Shown here: one piece after another, positions 12,900 through 24,111 of the stretch
How the letters are laid out: each line of letters opens with the position of its first letter
Numbering within the stretch: position 1 is the stretch's first letter
NCBI RefSeq assembly: GCF_022539505.1
Contig: NC_061514.1
Coordinates: forward strand, 36,423,769-36,487,768
DNA length: 64,000 bases
DNA from: Lolium rigidum
Lineage: Eukaryota > Streptophyta > Magnoliopsida > Poales > Poaceae
Reading direction: 5' to 3'
Position numbers and translations under genes: made by a program
Notes under the pieces: model-generated
The model's database searches: none
What the model was told of the DNA's origin: nothing
The model's input: only the letters and a program-made list of their open reading frames with translations

Positions 12900-12966
12900 T
12901 TAAATGATGAAGATGCTCCATGGTTAAGGCCGAAGAAGATTAAATGATGAAGATGCTCCATGGCAC
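12900..12966 (+). repeat. short direct repeat after the transposase
   Basis: A block of about 24 bases containing TTAAATGATGAAGATGCTCC occurs twice, about 41 bases apart, just after the transposase stop. It looks like a small local duplication. Confidence 0.7.
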
Positions 12967-13079
12967 AAATGAGTATCTCAACATGGCAATCAATTTCCCA
13001 TTTATTTTTGTGTAATCATTTAATCGTATGTAAGATATGAAAAGTGGAGATGTGGTTGGCTTTTTGTACCATATATATA

Positions 13080-13490
13080 GAGGAGATGTAGTCGTTCACG
13101 GGTTTGCGGGGGAAAAATTCCGAGGCGCAGTTTCCGAAGATGCCGTAGGGCATGTGCACCAACAACATCTTCGAGAAACTGCGCCACGGAGATTTCCCAA
13201 CCCTTTCCCCAACACTATTAGAGGAGATGTAGTCGTTCAAGGGCTTGCAGGAAAAATTCCGAGGAGCAACTTCCGAAGATGCCGTAAGGCTTGTGCACCA
13301 ACGACATCTTCGAGAAGTTGCGCCACGGGAGATTTCCCAACCCTTTCCCCCAACACCGTTAGAGGAGATGTAGTCGTTCACAGGCTTGCAGGGAAAAAAT
13401 TCCGAGGCGCAGCTTCCGAAGATGCGCGTAGGGCGTGTGCACCAACAACATCTTCGAGAAGCTGCGCCACGGGAGATTTTCCAATCCATG
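13080..13490. repeat. three 141-bp tandem units, each with a hairpin
   Basis: Units begin GAGGAGATGTAGTCGTTCA at 13080, 13221 and 13362, exactly 141 bases apart. Each holds an inverted repeat of 16-20 bases around a loop of about 24 bases: arms at 13124-13142 and 13166-13185, 13266-13281 and 13305-13324, and 13406-13424 and 13449-13468. The core of the arms differs between units (CAGTTTC, CAACTTC, CAGCTTC), and the opposite arm carries the complementary change each time (GAAACTG, GAAGTTG, GAAGCTG). 141 is divisible by three, and long frames stay open through the array on both strands (13037-13687 plus, 13016-13564 minus), but I see no domain. The array lies inside the CACTA element. Confidence 0.85.
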
Positions 13491-13653
13491 GGAATGAATC
13501 TCTCGCTTGGCTTGTTGATCTGCTTGGCAAGCCGTATCGATGCTCCTTTTATAGGCACAAGCACCGCTTCTACTCGACAGGGCGTCGTGCGCTACATGCT
13601 TTATCTCATCGAGCGCGGTGCGTCCACCCATGCGTTCTTATCCTGCCAACATC

Positions 13654-13999
13654 TTTAGTCCCGGTTGTACCCACCAGCCGGGACTAAAGGTTACCCACAC
13701 GTCCTTATCCCACCGACGGTTTTGTTAGATGACAAAAAAAGGATCTTTAGTCCCGGTTGTACCCACCAGACGGGACTAAAGGTTACCCACACGTCTTTAT
13801 CCCACCGACAGTTTTGTTAGATGACAAAAAAGGATCTTTCGTCCCGGTTGTACCCACCAGCCGGGACTAAAGGTTACCCACACGTCTTTATCCCACCGAC
13901 ACTTTTGTTAGATATGACACAAAAATGATCTTTACTCCCGGTTGTACCCACCAGCTGGGACTAAAGGTTACCCACACGTCCTTATCCCACCGGACAGTT
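13654..13999. repeat. four ~92-bp tandem units with TTTAGTCCCGG palindrome
   Basis: Units start at about 13654, 13746, 13837 and 13931. Each carries TTTAGTCCCGGTTGTACCC, a short spacer and CCGGGACTAAAGG, that is, a palindrome with 12-base arms, then a constant TTACCCACACGTC(C/T)TTATC segment. This is the classic grass CACTA subterminal motif in a variant different from the AAACCGGGTCC one seen at the ends. Confidence 0.85.
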
Positions 14000-14158
14000 T
14001 TTGGCGCCACTGCGTTCCCGCCTATTTTTCTTCCCGCGCTTTCCACTGCTTCCCGCCTCTCCGTCCTCCCGCCATTTTTTCACTATATATATGTTGGCTT
14101 GGCCTCCATTTACATATCACATCTAGACTCATATCTGCAAACCTCATCACCAGGTCAC

Positions 14159-14667
14159 ATGGCTTCCATCGTATCTCTAACCCTCCGGGAGGCGGAGGCG
14201 CTTTGCGCGTCGAACTACCCCTGCCCGCCGGGCTACCGCGTCCCTACCGGCTGGTTGCCGAGCGTCGGAGGGGTACCGGTCCCTCCCTGTCCCTCTAGGT
14301 GTGGCGCGCGAGATGGCCATCACGAACCACTACTACTTCGAGCTCACGCCGAGGCAGCCGGAGGAATCCCCAGTGGCATCCCGACTACGGCTCGACTTGG
14401 GAGAGCTTCTTCATCAATCGGCGTGAGAGGGCGCTCGCCGAGCACGGGGACGGCGGCCCGCCTCCTTCGAACTTCAACGAGGCCGGCCGTCGGGCCGTGG
14501 TGGCGCGACCGAACTCTCCAGGGCGTCATGGCCCACCGTGGCCCCCGCTGCGCTACCCTCGGTCCCAGCCCACGCGTGCTCTCCCGCCGAGGTTTGACTA
14601 CCGCGACCCCGATGCCGGCGATGATGATGACGGCGACTACGACGACTACAGGTGGCGAGTACTATAG
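14159..14667 (+). pseudogene. CACTA accessory reading frame, frameshifted
   Basis: An ATG at 14159 opens a frame starting MASIVSLTLREAEALC. After one shift it continues through MAITNHYYFELTPRQPEE (from 14313), and after another through QWHPDYGSTWESFFINRR, to an acidic end (DAGDDDDGDYDDY) and a stop at 14665-14667. It is preceded by a TATA-like stretch (TATATATATG at about 14083). It reads like a short cargo or accessory gene of the CACTA element. I do not know a function. Confidence 0.45.
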
Positions 14668-14926
14668 GGCTAGGCACGAGTATGACTGAATGACTCGAAC
14701 AATCGAATCTGGCCATGTATCTTAATTAATTTTCAGTTGAGCTAGGCACGAGTACTATAGGGCTAGGCACGAGTACTATCTGGCCATGTATCTTAATTAA
14801 TTTTCAGTTGAGTTACGTACTTTAATTCCACATGTAATCCGGCGGGAAACTTTTCTCATCATCGGCGTCGCCACAACGACTTTATTGAAAATACAATAAT
14901 ATAGATAAACAACTAGTCTAGTCGAT

Positions 14927-15451
14927 CTACTCGTCGTCGGAGGTTGTCTCGGTCCAAATGTCGTCCCACCGAGGGTCGTTGTCGGCCCAAGTTGTATTCG
15001 GGTTATCGAGCTCGAACACGGCGACGGCCCGACGATGGCGCTCGTTGGACCTGCGTTGTGCCCGGAGGTCAGCGAAGAACGCGGCGGTGTTGTCGACGTC
15101 GTTGGGGAAGCTGCGCCCTCCACTCGGCGCATCAACTCCTCGTCGTGCTCGGCGATTGCGATCCGGCGCTGCACCGGCGGTGGCGGCGACGGTCCTCGTC
15201 GCCGACGAGGCACGGTGTCGGCGCGAGGAACTCCGCCTCCTCTAGCGATTCGACGTCCGGGAAGTTCATGTCGCACCGTGGCCGCCGGAACCGCCATGCG
15301 GCCGCGTCGTAAGCGCGCGCCGCCAGCTCCGGGTGTTGTACGTGCCGAGGGTGAGCCGGAAGCCACCGGCACGCATCTCGGCGTAGAACCTACCGTTCGG
15401 CCGCGCTCGGACGCCACGGAAACCGGACGAGCCGCGGCGGCGCGGCGGCAT
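14927..15451 (-). pseudogene. AP2/ERF-like gene inside CACTA, antisense, frameshifted
   Basis: From an ATG at 15451 the minus strand encodes MPPRRRGSSGFRGVRARP, then GRFYAEMRAGGFRLTLGTY, which is an AP2/ERF DNA-binding core (GFRGVR...YAE.R.....LGTY). After a one-base shift the expected ELAARAYDAAAW and MNFPDVESLEEAEFL helix and tail follow in another frame, then EHDEELMRR, and the reading ends at TAG (14927-14929). The AP2 fold normally binds GCC-box or DRE elements as a transcription factor. Lying opposite to the transposase inside a CACTA element, it looks captured. At least two frameshifts are needed to read it through, so it is either dead or affected by sequence errors. Confidence 0.65.
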
Positions 15452-15539
15452 CCCGGCGACGAATGAACGGAGGCGACGACGACGTGTGGTTCCGCTGCGC
15501 ACGCGGCGCTTTATAGCACAGCGACGCGGCAAGTTTGGC

Positions 15540-15925
15540 GACGGTGGCGCGGGGAAGCGGCGGGGCGTGGCACGTGGAAGCGACGGCGGCAGGTGGCGCG
15601 GGAAGCGGCGGGGCGTGGCACGTGGAAGCGGGATCTACACGTCGCACGGTGGTGGCGGCGGGGCGAGGCACGTGGAAGCGGCGGCGACACGTGGCACGGG
15701 AAAGGGACACGTGTGGCGGTGGCGGTGGGGCGAGGCACGTGGAAGCGGCGGCGACACGTGGCACGGGGAAGGGACACGTGTGGCGGTGGCGGTGGTGGCC
15801 AGTACATGGCGGTGGCGGTGGTGGGCAGTACAGGCGGTGGCCCGCACATGGCGGTGACGGTGGTGGCCGGGCGGTGGCGGTGGCGGCAGGGCCACTACAC
15901 GGCGGTGGACACGTGTGGCGGTGCG
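15540..15925. repeat. GC-rich minisatellite with many CACGTG/ACACGTGT boxes
   Basis: Imperfect units built from GGCGGCGACACGTGGCACGG, GGACACGTGTGGCGGTGG and GAGGCACGTGGAAGCGG repeat through the block. CACGTG-type cores occur about ten times. The block lies upstream (in the minus-strand sense) of the AP2-like frame, so it would sit in its promoter. The long frames it opens on both strands are repeat artefacts. Confidence 0.75.
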
Positions 15926-15977
15926 GTGGCTTTTTTTCATTTGAAATAAGGCGGGAATGAAATTTTTTAAAAAATTT

Positions 15978-16140
15978 GGCCTTTGGACCCGGTTTGTCAT
16001 TACAAACCGGACTAAAGGCCTTTTTGCGCGCGCGCAGCTAAAACGCAGCAAAATGGCTTTAGTCCCGGTTTGTATTACCAACCGGGTCCAAAGGGGGGCC
16101 TTTGGACCCGGTTTGTAACACGCACCGGGTCCAAAGGGGG
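15978..16140. repeat. second block of CACTA palindromes
   Basis: Three palindromes on the CCTTTGGACCCGGTTTGT / ACAAACCGG(G)(A/T)C(T/C)(A)AAAGG pattern follow each other, matching those at 9128-9330. This is either an internal subterminal block of the same element or the edge of a second copy. Confidence 0.8.
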
Positions 16141-16559
16141 GGGAGTATAAAAGCCAACACTTCGTCTCCGCGGGAGATCAATCCCGCGGAGACGAAGCAA
16201 CCGACGCCGCCAGGCTGCCGAAATCGCCGCCGGCCGCCGCTTCGTCATCGCCGCCGCCCTCCCGCGCGCCGTCGCCGTCGCCTCGCGCCACCGCCTCGCT
16301 CACTGCGCCCGCCGACCGCGCGCCGCCCGAGCCACGCGCGCCCGCCCGCCCGCCACCGCGTCGCCCGCCCGCCACCGCGCGCCGCCCGAGCCCGCGCCCG
16401 CCACCGCGTCGTCCGCCGCCACCGCGTCCCGCCTCGCGCCGCGCCCGCTCTCGCTCTCTCCTCGCCGTCCGCCGCCATCGCCGCCGCCGACCCCGCCGCC
16501 ACCGCGCCTCTCCCTCCGCCGGTAAGCCTCTCTCCACGATTTTTTTTTTCATTTGTTAG
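16141..16559. other. GC-rich proline/arginine-coding stretch, no gene assigned
   Basis: Strongly CGCC-repeated sequence opens frames of low-complexity proline, alanine and arginine on both strands. No domain is visible. It may be the 5' leader of the tnpA-like transcript, since a donor-like GTAAGC follows CCGCCG at about 16520. Confidence 0.4.
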
Positions 16560-16860
16560 ATTATAGTGTAGTTAGTTTTAGTGAAAATTTAGTTAAAATT
16601 AGTGTGTTAGTAAAATTAGTTAGTGTGTTAGTAAAATTAGTGTGTTAGTAAAATTAGTGTGTTAGTAAAATTAGTTAATGTGTTAGTGTGTTAGTAAAAT
16701 TAGTTAGTGTGTTAGTAAAATTAGTTAGTGTGTTAGTAAAATTAGTTAGTTAGTGTTAGTAAAATTAGTTAGAGAAAAGTTAGAAAATTAGTTAGTTAGT
16801 GTTAGTAAAATTAGTTAGAAAAAAATTAGTAAAATTAGTTAGAAAAAAAGTTAGAAAAGT
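16560..16860. repeat. TTAG-based minisatellite
   Basis: Runs of (A)AAATTAGTTAGTGTGTTAGT and shorter variants repeat about fifteen times. It is probably intronic in the tnpA-like gene. Confidence 0.8.
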
Positions 16861-17215
16861 TACAAAATAGATTCATTTGTGTCGGCGCCACCCCCACGCG
16901 CGCCGACGACTTAGGCCGTGGCGGTGCCGAGTCCGTATGCGGATGCCGCCGCGACATAGACTTAGGGTCGCGAAATAGAGAAAGAGCGAGCGAGGAGGAG
17001 CGCCGAGTCCGGTGGCGGTGCCGGTACCGCCGGCGCTCGCCGACGCCCCCAAAACAGGGTCATCCAATTCCCGCTACCGCTCCCGCTGTCGTTCCCGACC
17101 CCCGATCCGGATCGATCGATCCGGGGTCGTGGAACGCGGTGTTAGTTTTTTATTTAGCACAATATCATGTTTTTTATTTATATTAGTATACATATATGAT
17201 TTGTTTTCGTAGCTA
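16861..17215. other. GC-rich then AT-rich spacer in CACTA
   Basis: GC-rich from 16861 to 17140, then AT-rich up to an acceptor-like TTTTCGTAG before the ATG at 17218. No separate feature recognised. Confidence 0.35.
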
Positions 17216-17217
17216 CG

Positions 17218-19538
17218 ATGCCGCTGACAAATGGACAGCCCGGCGGGCCGTGGTCCGACTCTCACCGAGGAGATGGAGCAGATGGGGGAGGTCCGGACCT
17301 GGGCTCCGCCAGTGGTGGCACTCGGGAGGTCTTAGCTTCAGGGTCGCGCACCTCAGTGCGGAATCCGGTCCCGTCGTCGACCCGGATATTCTATGGTGGA
17401 GGTCTTATGGGCCACTTGGTCGTTTCGGAGGGAGCCGGCCCCGCCGCAGGAGGTAGCTCAGCCGCATTGCGGCGGAGGACGAGCATCGTTCGCCGTTACA
17501 TGTACGCGTTAGACAACATGTATAGGACCGGATGGAGCGTTATGCGGGGATCTCATGTTAGCTATGCTCCCGTTGTTGTTCCGTGGCTTTGGGGCACACC
17601 CAGCGCGCGGCTCAGACCCTGGCCGGCGCCCTTCTAGGACCCGGGTCTGCGCGGTTGAGTGGTTGTAGTAGTGATTGATATGTATTAGGGTTAAATAAAC
17701 ATGAACCCGATCTATGTATGCATGTAACCGCACTATCTGCTTTCAGCACTATATTATCGATCCTTAGTTAAGAACTACACATATGTAACTCCACTTTCAG
17801 TCTTCTGCATTATCCTTAATTTGATCATATGATGGTTCCTATGTATAGCTTGCAGGTCGTTGTAGAAAGCATGGAGAGAGATGAAATTCAAGAAAATTTC
17901 ATGGAGGAACTCATAGCAAACGCGTACTCGGATGATCGCGACGACGACGGTATTCCGGAGGATATGGTGACGATGTCACCGCAACTTATTTGAATGACTC
18001 CGGTGAGGGAGCGGAGGATATTGAGGAAGAAGATCCCACTGGCGCCGGTGAGGAACAAGATCATCATAATGGCTCCGAACCGTAGTTATCACCGAGGTAT
18101 ATAAATTAATTAAGCCGCTGTTGATCGACTAGATGCATTAACTAATTAAATTGTACTGACTATGAACTATTTCTTTTTTAGCCCTCCGGATCGAGCACTT
18201 CTTCTGTAAAATCGAGGAAGCGAGGCCCGGCCAAAAAGTTATGACTCGTGTTAGGCACCGACATCACCCACATCGAAAAGGATGGTAAACCGATTGCCTC
18301 GCAGAGAAAGGTGCAAAGGCATTTATAGCTCAATGCGGAGTGCTTGTTAGGGACCACGTCCCGATCACCGTTCGAGAATGGCACAAGCCGAAGGGACTAG
18401 TGCCGTCTCGCAGAGGAAGAAGGTCAAGGTCTTTATATCGATGATGTAGCCAAAAACAGCATTATGGACAAGCTCATGTCACATTTCAACATAGTACCCG
18501 AAGAGGGGGTGACGCTGAAAAGGCCAAGATGGAGCAGGCCCTCCGCGAGTTTGGCAAGAAGAAGATGGCCGAACTATTCAAGAGCCACAAGAAAAGATTG
18601 CACCGCCTTATCAAGATAAAGAAGACCTTCGGACAATGAGAAGGTAAAAACTCATCGGGAAGAATTCGTGGAAGTACAAGCACCTGAGTCGAAGAATTTA
18701 AGAGAAGGTCGGAAATAAATAAGGCAAATGCTGCGTTGAAGCTATATCACCAAATTCGGGTCCATGTGGATACGTGGCTAACCGTCCTAAGTGGCAGCAG
18801 CGAGGCGGAACCGACCGAGTAAAGGGATCAGATTAGGGACACACGGTTGGATCGAATCGTGCAAGGAGTGGTTCTACGGGATTGGGGGAACGTTGGATCC
18901 GTAAACGTGGAAGTGCATCTATAAGAAAGCTCATCCGAAGGTTCCCATTGATGCCCCGGAAAAAGCACATAGGGACGTGGAGGCGGGGTTGTTCCAGCCC
19001 GAAAGAGAGAACGATGAGCCGACACGCGCCCTTGGGAACAAAGAACACGGCGGACGAACACGAGGCACAGCAGTGCTCCGTTCCGTGGAAGTATGGCTTT
19101 CCCACGCGGAAAGGAAGAGATTTCCCGATAAAAGCCATGAGAGGAGGAAGGCAAGGGAAACAGACCGCCCGGCTAACTTAGAGGAGGGTATGAGCACCAT
19201 GCAAGCCCAATTAACCATGGTAACCCAAGTACTTACATCTCGCATGGCTCGGGGCAGGTGCTGTAGATCCTGCACCGCTCAATTCCATCGCCCCGCCGCA
19301 ATCTCAACCACACCGAAAAGCAGCGTGGCTTCCTCTCGCAGGTGGATAATGATGATGATGATGATGACCAGGTGGTCGAGCCTCCTCGCTACCCCCGTGG
19401 ATGATCTCACCGAGAGCCGTCCTTGTGAGCTGCATGTTAAAGTTTTCAACCTATCCTTCAAGGCGGCGCTCGGCATCCTCTACCTACAAGGTCTTACCAT
19501 TGCCGTTCGGTCCAAGACGACTTTGTCTGTTGTGATGG
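17218..19538 (+). pseudogene. CACTA tnpA-like protein region, decayed, cut by gap
   Basis: An ATG at 17218 opens a 139-codon glycine/serine-rich exon containing LRRRTSIVRRYMYALDN. An acidic segment follows at about 17875-18085. From about 18185 a basic region (SVKSRKRGPAKK) begins the plant En/Spm-type transposase (Ptta-type) domain, traceable in changing frames to FQPERENDEPTRALGNKEH and the GRTRG motif at about 18990-19060, then a coiled stretch (EEGMSTMQAQLTMVTQVL). In En/Spm the tnpA product binds subterminal repeats and helps TNP2. Many frame changes and the 100-N gap at its 3' end prevent a full model. Confidence 0.65.
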
Positions 19539-19638
19539 NNNNNNNNNNNNNNNNNNNNNNNNNNNNNNNNNNNNNNNNNNNNNNNNNNNNNNNNNNNNNN
19601 NNNNNNNNNNNNNNNNNNNNNNNNNNNNNNNNNNNNNN
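19539..19638. other. assembly gap (100 N)
   Basis: A run of exactly 100 N hides the 3' end of the CACTA element and the 5' end of the Gypsy-type LTR that follows. Confidence 1.
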
Positions 19639-19899
19639 TTCTCTTGCATGTTTACTCGCTGCCATATTTTATTCAGATTGTTATTATCACTTGTATTTCA
19701 CTATCTCTTCGTCGAACTAGTGCACCTATACATCTGACAAGTGTATTAGGTGTGTTGGGGACACAAGAGACTTCTTGTATCGTAATTGCAGGGTTGCTTG
19801 AGAGGGATATCTTTGACCTCTACCTCCTCGGAGTTCGATAAACCTTGGGTGATTCACTTAGAGAAGCCGCTGTTCTACAAACCTCTGCTCTTGGAGGCC

Positions 19900-21504
19900 C
19901 GATGGCGTGTATTTCACACGTTCGTTGGGCAACCCCAAGAGGAAGGTATGATGAGCACAGCGGCAAGTTTTCCCTCGAGAAAGAAACCAAGGTTTATCGA
20001 ACCAGGAGGAGCCAAGAAGCACGTTGAAGGTTGATGGCGGCGGGATGTAGTGCGGCGCAACACCGGAGATTCCGGCGCCAACGTGGAACCTGCACAACAC
20101 AACCAAGCTACTTTGCCCCAACGAAACGGTGAGGTTGTCAATCTCACCGAGCTTGCTTGTAACAAAGGATTAACCGTATTGTGTGGAAGATGATTGTTTG
20201 CGAGAGAAAACGGTAGAAACAAGTATTGCGGTAGATTGTATTTCAGTAAAGAGAATTGGACCGGGGTCCACGAGTTCACTAGAGGTGTCTCTCCCATAAG
20301 ACGAACAGCATGTTGGGTGAACAAATTACGAGTTGGGCAATTGACAAATAAAGAGAGCATGACAATGCACATACATATCATGATGAGTATAGTGAGATTT
20401 AATTGGGCATTACGACAAAGTACATAGACCGCCATCCAACTGCATCTATGCCTAAAAAGTCCACCTTCGAGGTTATCATCCGAACCCCCTCCGGTATTAA
20501 GTTGCAAACAACGGACAATTGCATTAAGTATGGTGCGTAATGTAATCAACAACTACATCCTTAGACATAGCATCAATGTTTTATCCCTAGTGGCAACAGA
20601 CACAACACAACCTTAGAACTTTCGTCCTCTGTCCCAGGTGTCAATGCGGGCATGAACCCACTATCGAGCATAAGTACTCCCTCTTGGAGTTAAAAGCATC
20701 TACTTGGCGGAGCATCTACTAATAACGGAGAGCATGCAAGATCATAAACAACACATAAGCATAACTTTGATAATCAACATAACAAGTATTCTCTATTCAT
20801 CGGATCCCAACAAACGCAACATATAGAATTACATATAGATGATCTTGATCATGATAGGCAGCTCACAAGATCCGACAATGATAGCACAATGGGGAGAAGA
20901 CAACCATCTAGCTACTTGCTATGGACCCATAGTCCAGGGGTAGACTACTCACTCATCACTCCGGAGGCGACCATGGCGGTGTAGAGTCCTCCGGGAGATG
21001 AATCCCCTCTCCGGCGGGGTGCCGGAGGCGATCTCCGGGATCCCCCGAGATGGGATCGGCGGCGACGGCGTCTCGGTAATGTTTTCCGTATCGTGGCTCT
21101 CGGTGCTGGGGGTTTCGTCACGGAGGCTATTTGTAGGCGGAAGGGCAGGTCAAGAGGCGGCACAGGGGGCCCAAACCACAGGCCGGCGCGGCCAGAGGTG
21201 GGGCCGCGCCGCCCTAGGGTTTGGCCACCCTGTGGCCCCTCTTCGTCTCTCCTTCGGACTTACGGAAGCTTCGTGAGAAAATAGGCCTCCGGGCTTTAAT
21301 TTCGTCCAATTCAGAGAATATTTCTTTACTAGGATTTCTGAAACCAAAAACAGCAGAAAACGACAGCGGCACTTCGGCATCTTGTTAATAGGTTAGTTCC
21401 GAGAAAATGCACGAATATGATATAAAGTGTGCATAAAACATGTAGATAACATCAATAATGTGGCATGGAACACAAGAAATTATCGATACGTTGGAGACGT
21501 ATCA
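19900..21504 (-). repeat. 3' LTR of the nested element
   Basis: Starts (minus strand) TGATACGTCTCCAACG at 21504 and ends at 19900 with ACGCCATCG, where CATCA is expected. It is nearly identical to the LTR at 25271-26876; most differences are one- or two-base indels, many at CAG or CTG. Confidence 0.9.
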
Positions 21505-24111
21505 GCATCCCCAAGCTTAGTTACGCTCGTCCCGAGCGAGGTAAAACGATAACAAAGATAATTTACTGGAGTGACATGCCATCATAAACTTGATCATACT
21601 ATTTGTAAAGCATATGTAGAGAATGCAGCGATCAAAACAATGTGTATGTCATGAGTAAACAAGTGAATCATAAAGCAAAGACTTTTCATGAATAGCATTT
21701 CAAGACAAGCATCAATAAGTCTTGCATAAGAGTTAACTCATAAAGCAATAATTCGAAGTAAAGGTATTGAAGCAACACAAAAGAAGATTAAGTTTCAGCG
21801 GTTGCTTTCAACTTGTAACATGTATATCTCATGGATATTGTCAACATAGAGTAATATAATAAGTGCAATAAGCAAGTATGTAAGAATCAATGCACAGTTC
21901 ACACAAGTGTTTGCTTCTTGAGGTGGAGAGAAATAGGTGAAGCTGACTCAACATAAAAGTAAAAGAATGGTCCTCATAGAGGAAAAGCATCGATTGCTAT
22001 ATTTGTGCTAGAGCTTTGATTTTGAAAACATGAAACAATTTTGTCAACGGTAGTAATAAAGCATATGCATCATGTAAATTATATCTTATAAGTTGCAAGC
22101 CTCATGCATAGTGTACTAATAGTGCTCGCACCTTGTCCTAATTAGCTTGGACTACCTGGATTATCACCGCAATACATATGCTTTAACCAAGTATCACAAA
22201 GGGGTACCTCTATGCCGCCTGTACAAAGGTCTAAGGAGAAAGCTCGCATTTGGATTTCTCGCTTTTGATTATTCTCAACTTAGACATCCATACCGGGACA
22301 ACATAGACAACGAGATAATGGACTCCTCTTTTAATGCTTTAAGCATTCAACAACAATTAATTCTTTTCTCATTAGAGATTTGAGGATGTTTGTCCAAAAC
22401 TGAAACTTCCACCATGGAACATGGCTTTAGTTAGCGGCCCAATGTTCTTCTCTCACAATATGCATGCTCAAACCATTCAACTCGGTGTAGATCGCCCTTA
22501 CTTCGGACAAGACGAACATGCATAGCAACTCACATGAAATTCAACAATGAGTTGATGGCGTTCCCCAGTAAACATGGTTATCGCACAACAAGCAACTTAA
22601 TAAGAGATAAAGTGCATAATTACATATTCAATACCACAATAGTTTTTAAGCTATTTGTCCCATGAGCTATATATTGCAAAGGTGAATGATGGAAATTTAA
22701 AGGTAGCACTCAAGCAATTTACTTTGGAATGGCGGGAAAATACCATGTAGTATAGGTAGGTATGGTGGACACAAATGGCATAGTGGTTGGCTCAAGTATT
22801 TTGGATGCATGAGAAGTATTCCCTCTCGATACAAGGTTTAGGCTAGCAAGGTTGTTTGAGGCAAACACAAGGATGAACTAGTACAGCAAAACTCACATAA
22901 AAGACATATTGAAAGCATTATAATACTCTATACCGTCTTCCTTGTTGTTCAAACTCAAAACTAGAAATTATCTAGACCTTAGAGAAACCAAATATGCAAA
23001 CCAAATTTTAGCATGCTCTATGTATTTCTTCATTAATGGGTGCAAGGCATATGATGCAAGAGCTTAAACATGAGCACAACAATTGCCAAGTATCACATTA
23101 CCCAAAACATTTATAGCAATTACTACATGTATCATTTTCCAATTCCAACCATATAACAATTTAACGAAGGAGAAACTTCGCCATGAATACTATGAGTAGA
23201 AACCAAGGACATATTTGTCCATAAGCTACAGCGGAGTGTGTATCTCTCCCATAAAGTGAATGCTAGGATCCATTTTATTCAAACAAAACAAAAACAAAAA
23301 CAAAACGACGCTCCAAGAAAAAGCACATAAGATGTGGCCGAATAAAAATGTAGTTTCGGGGGAGGAACCCGATAATTTGTTGATGAAGAAGGGGATGCCT
23401 TGGGCATCCCCAAGCTTAGACGCTTGAGTCTTCTTAATATATGCAGGGGTGAACCACCGGGTGCATCCCCAAGCTTAGAGCTTTCACTCTCCTTGATCAT
23501 GTTGCATCATACTCCTCTCTTGATCCTTGAAAACTTCCTCCACACCAAACTCGAAACAACTCATTAGAGGGTTAGTGCACAATATAAATTGACATATTCA
23601 GAGGTGACACACTCATTCTTAACACTTCTGGACATTGCATAATGCTACTGGACATTAGTGGATCAAAGAAATTCATCCAACATAGCGAAAGAGGCAATGC
23701 GAAATAAAAGGCAGAATCTGTCAAAACAGAACAGTTCGTATTGACGAATTTTAAAATGGCACCAGACTTGCTCAAATGAAAATGCTCAAATTGAATGAAA
23801 GTTGCGTACATATCTGAGGATCATGCACGTAAATTGGCATAATTTTCTGAGCTTTCTGCAGGGCAGTGGGCTCAGATTCGTGACAGCAAAGAAATCTGGA
23901 ACTGCGCAGTAATCCAAATCTAGTACTTACTTTTCTATCAACGGCTTAACTTGGCACAACAAAACTCAAAACTAAGATAAGGAGAGGTTGCTACAGTAGT
24001 AAACAACTTCCAAGACACAAAATAAAAACAAAGTACTGTAGGTAAAAACATGGGTTGTCTCCCATAAGCGCTTTTCTTTAACGCCTTTCAGCTAGGCGCG
24101 GAAAGTGTGTA
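21505..24111 (-). other. non-coding interior of the nested element
   Basis: AT-rich sequence without long frames. GCTTGGGGATGC-type motifs occur next to the LTR (about 21505-21520) and at 23390-23480, including the palindrome GGGATGCCTTGGGCATCCCC. The same motif family is found in the outer element at 28444-28530 and at 63211. Confidence 0.7.

Larger units (their letters stand above)
9075..19538 (+). mobile_element. CACTA (En/Spm) DNA transposon, 3' end lost in gap
   Basis: The element starts with CACTAGTGGAGAAGAGG at 9075, a typical CACTA terminal inverted repeat. It contains palindromic subterminal repeats, a TNP2-type transposase region (9657-12879), a hairpin array, more palindrome arrays, an antisense AP2-like frame and a tnpA-like region running into the 100-N gap. 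The matching 3' terminal repeat was not found, so it probably lies in the gap. A second block of the same palindromes at 15978-16140 could mean two CACTA copies are joined here; I cannot decide. All coding parts are frameshifted. Confidence 0.8.

Noticed and set aside
13080..13490. Possible CRISPR-like array of spaced repeats
   Set aside because: The context is plant transposon DNA and the units are full-length tandem copies, not short repeats with unique spacers.
9075..13999. A short complete CACTA element ending near 13999
   Set aside because: No inverted CACTA terminus (CTAGTG preceded by the palindromes) was found there, so a longer element is more likely.
14797..16566. Many long arginine/proline/alanine-rich frames on both strands
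   Set aside because: They are by-products of very high GC and of the CGG-rich minisatellite; only the AP2-like signal has conserved domain residues.
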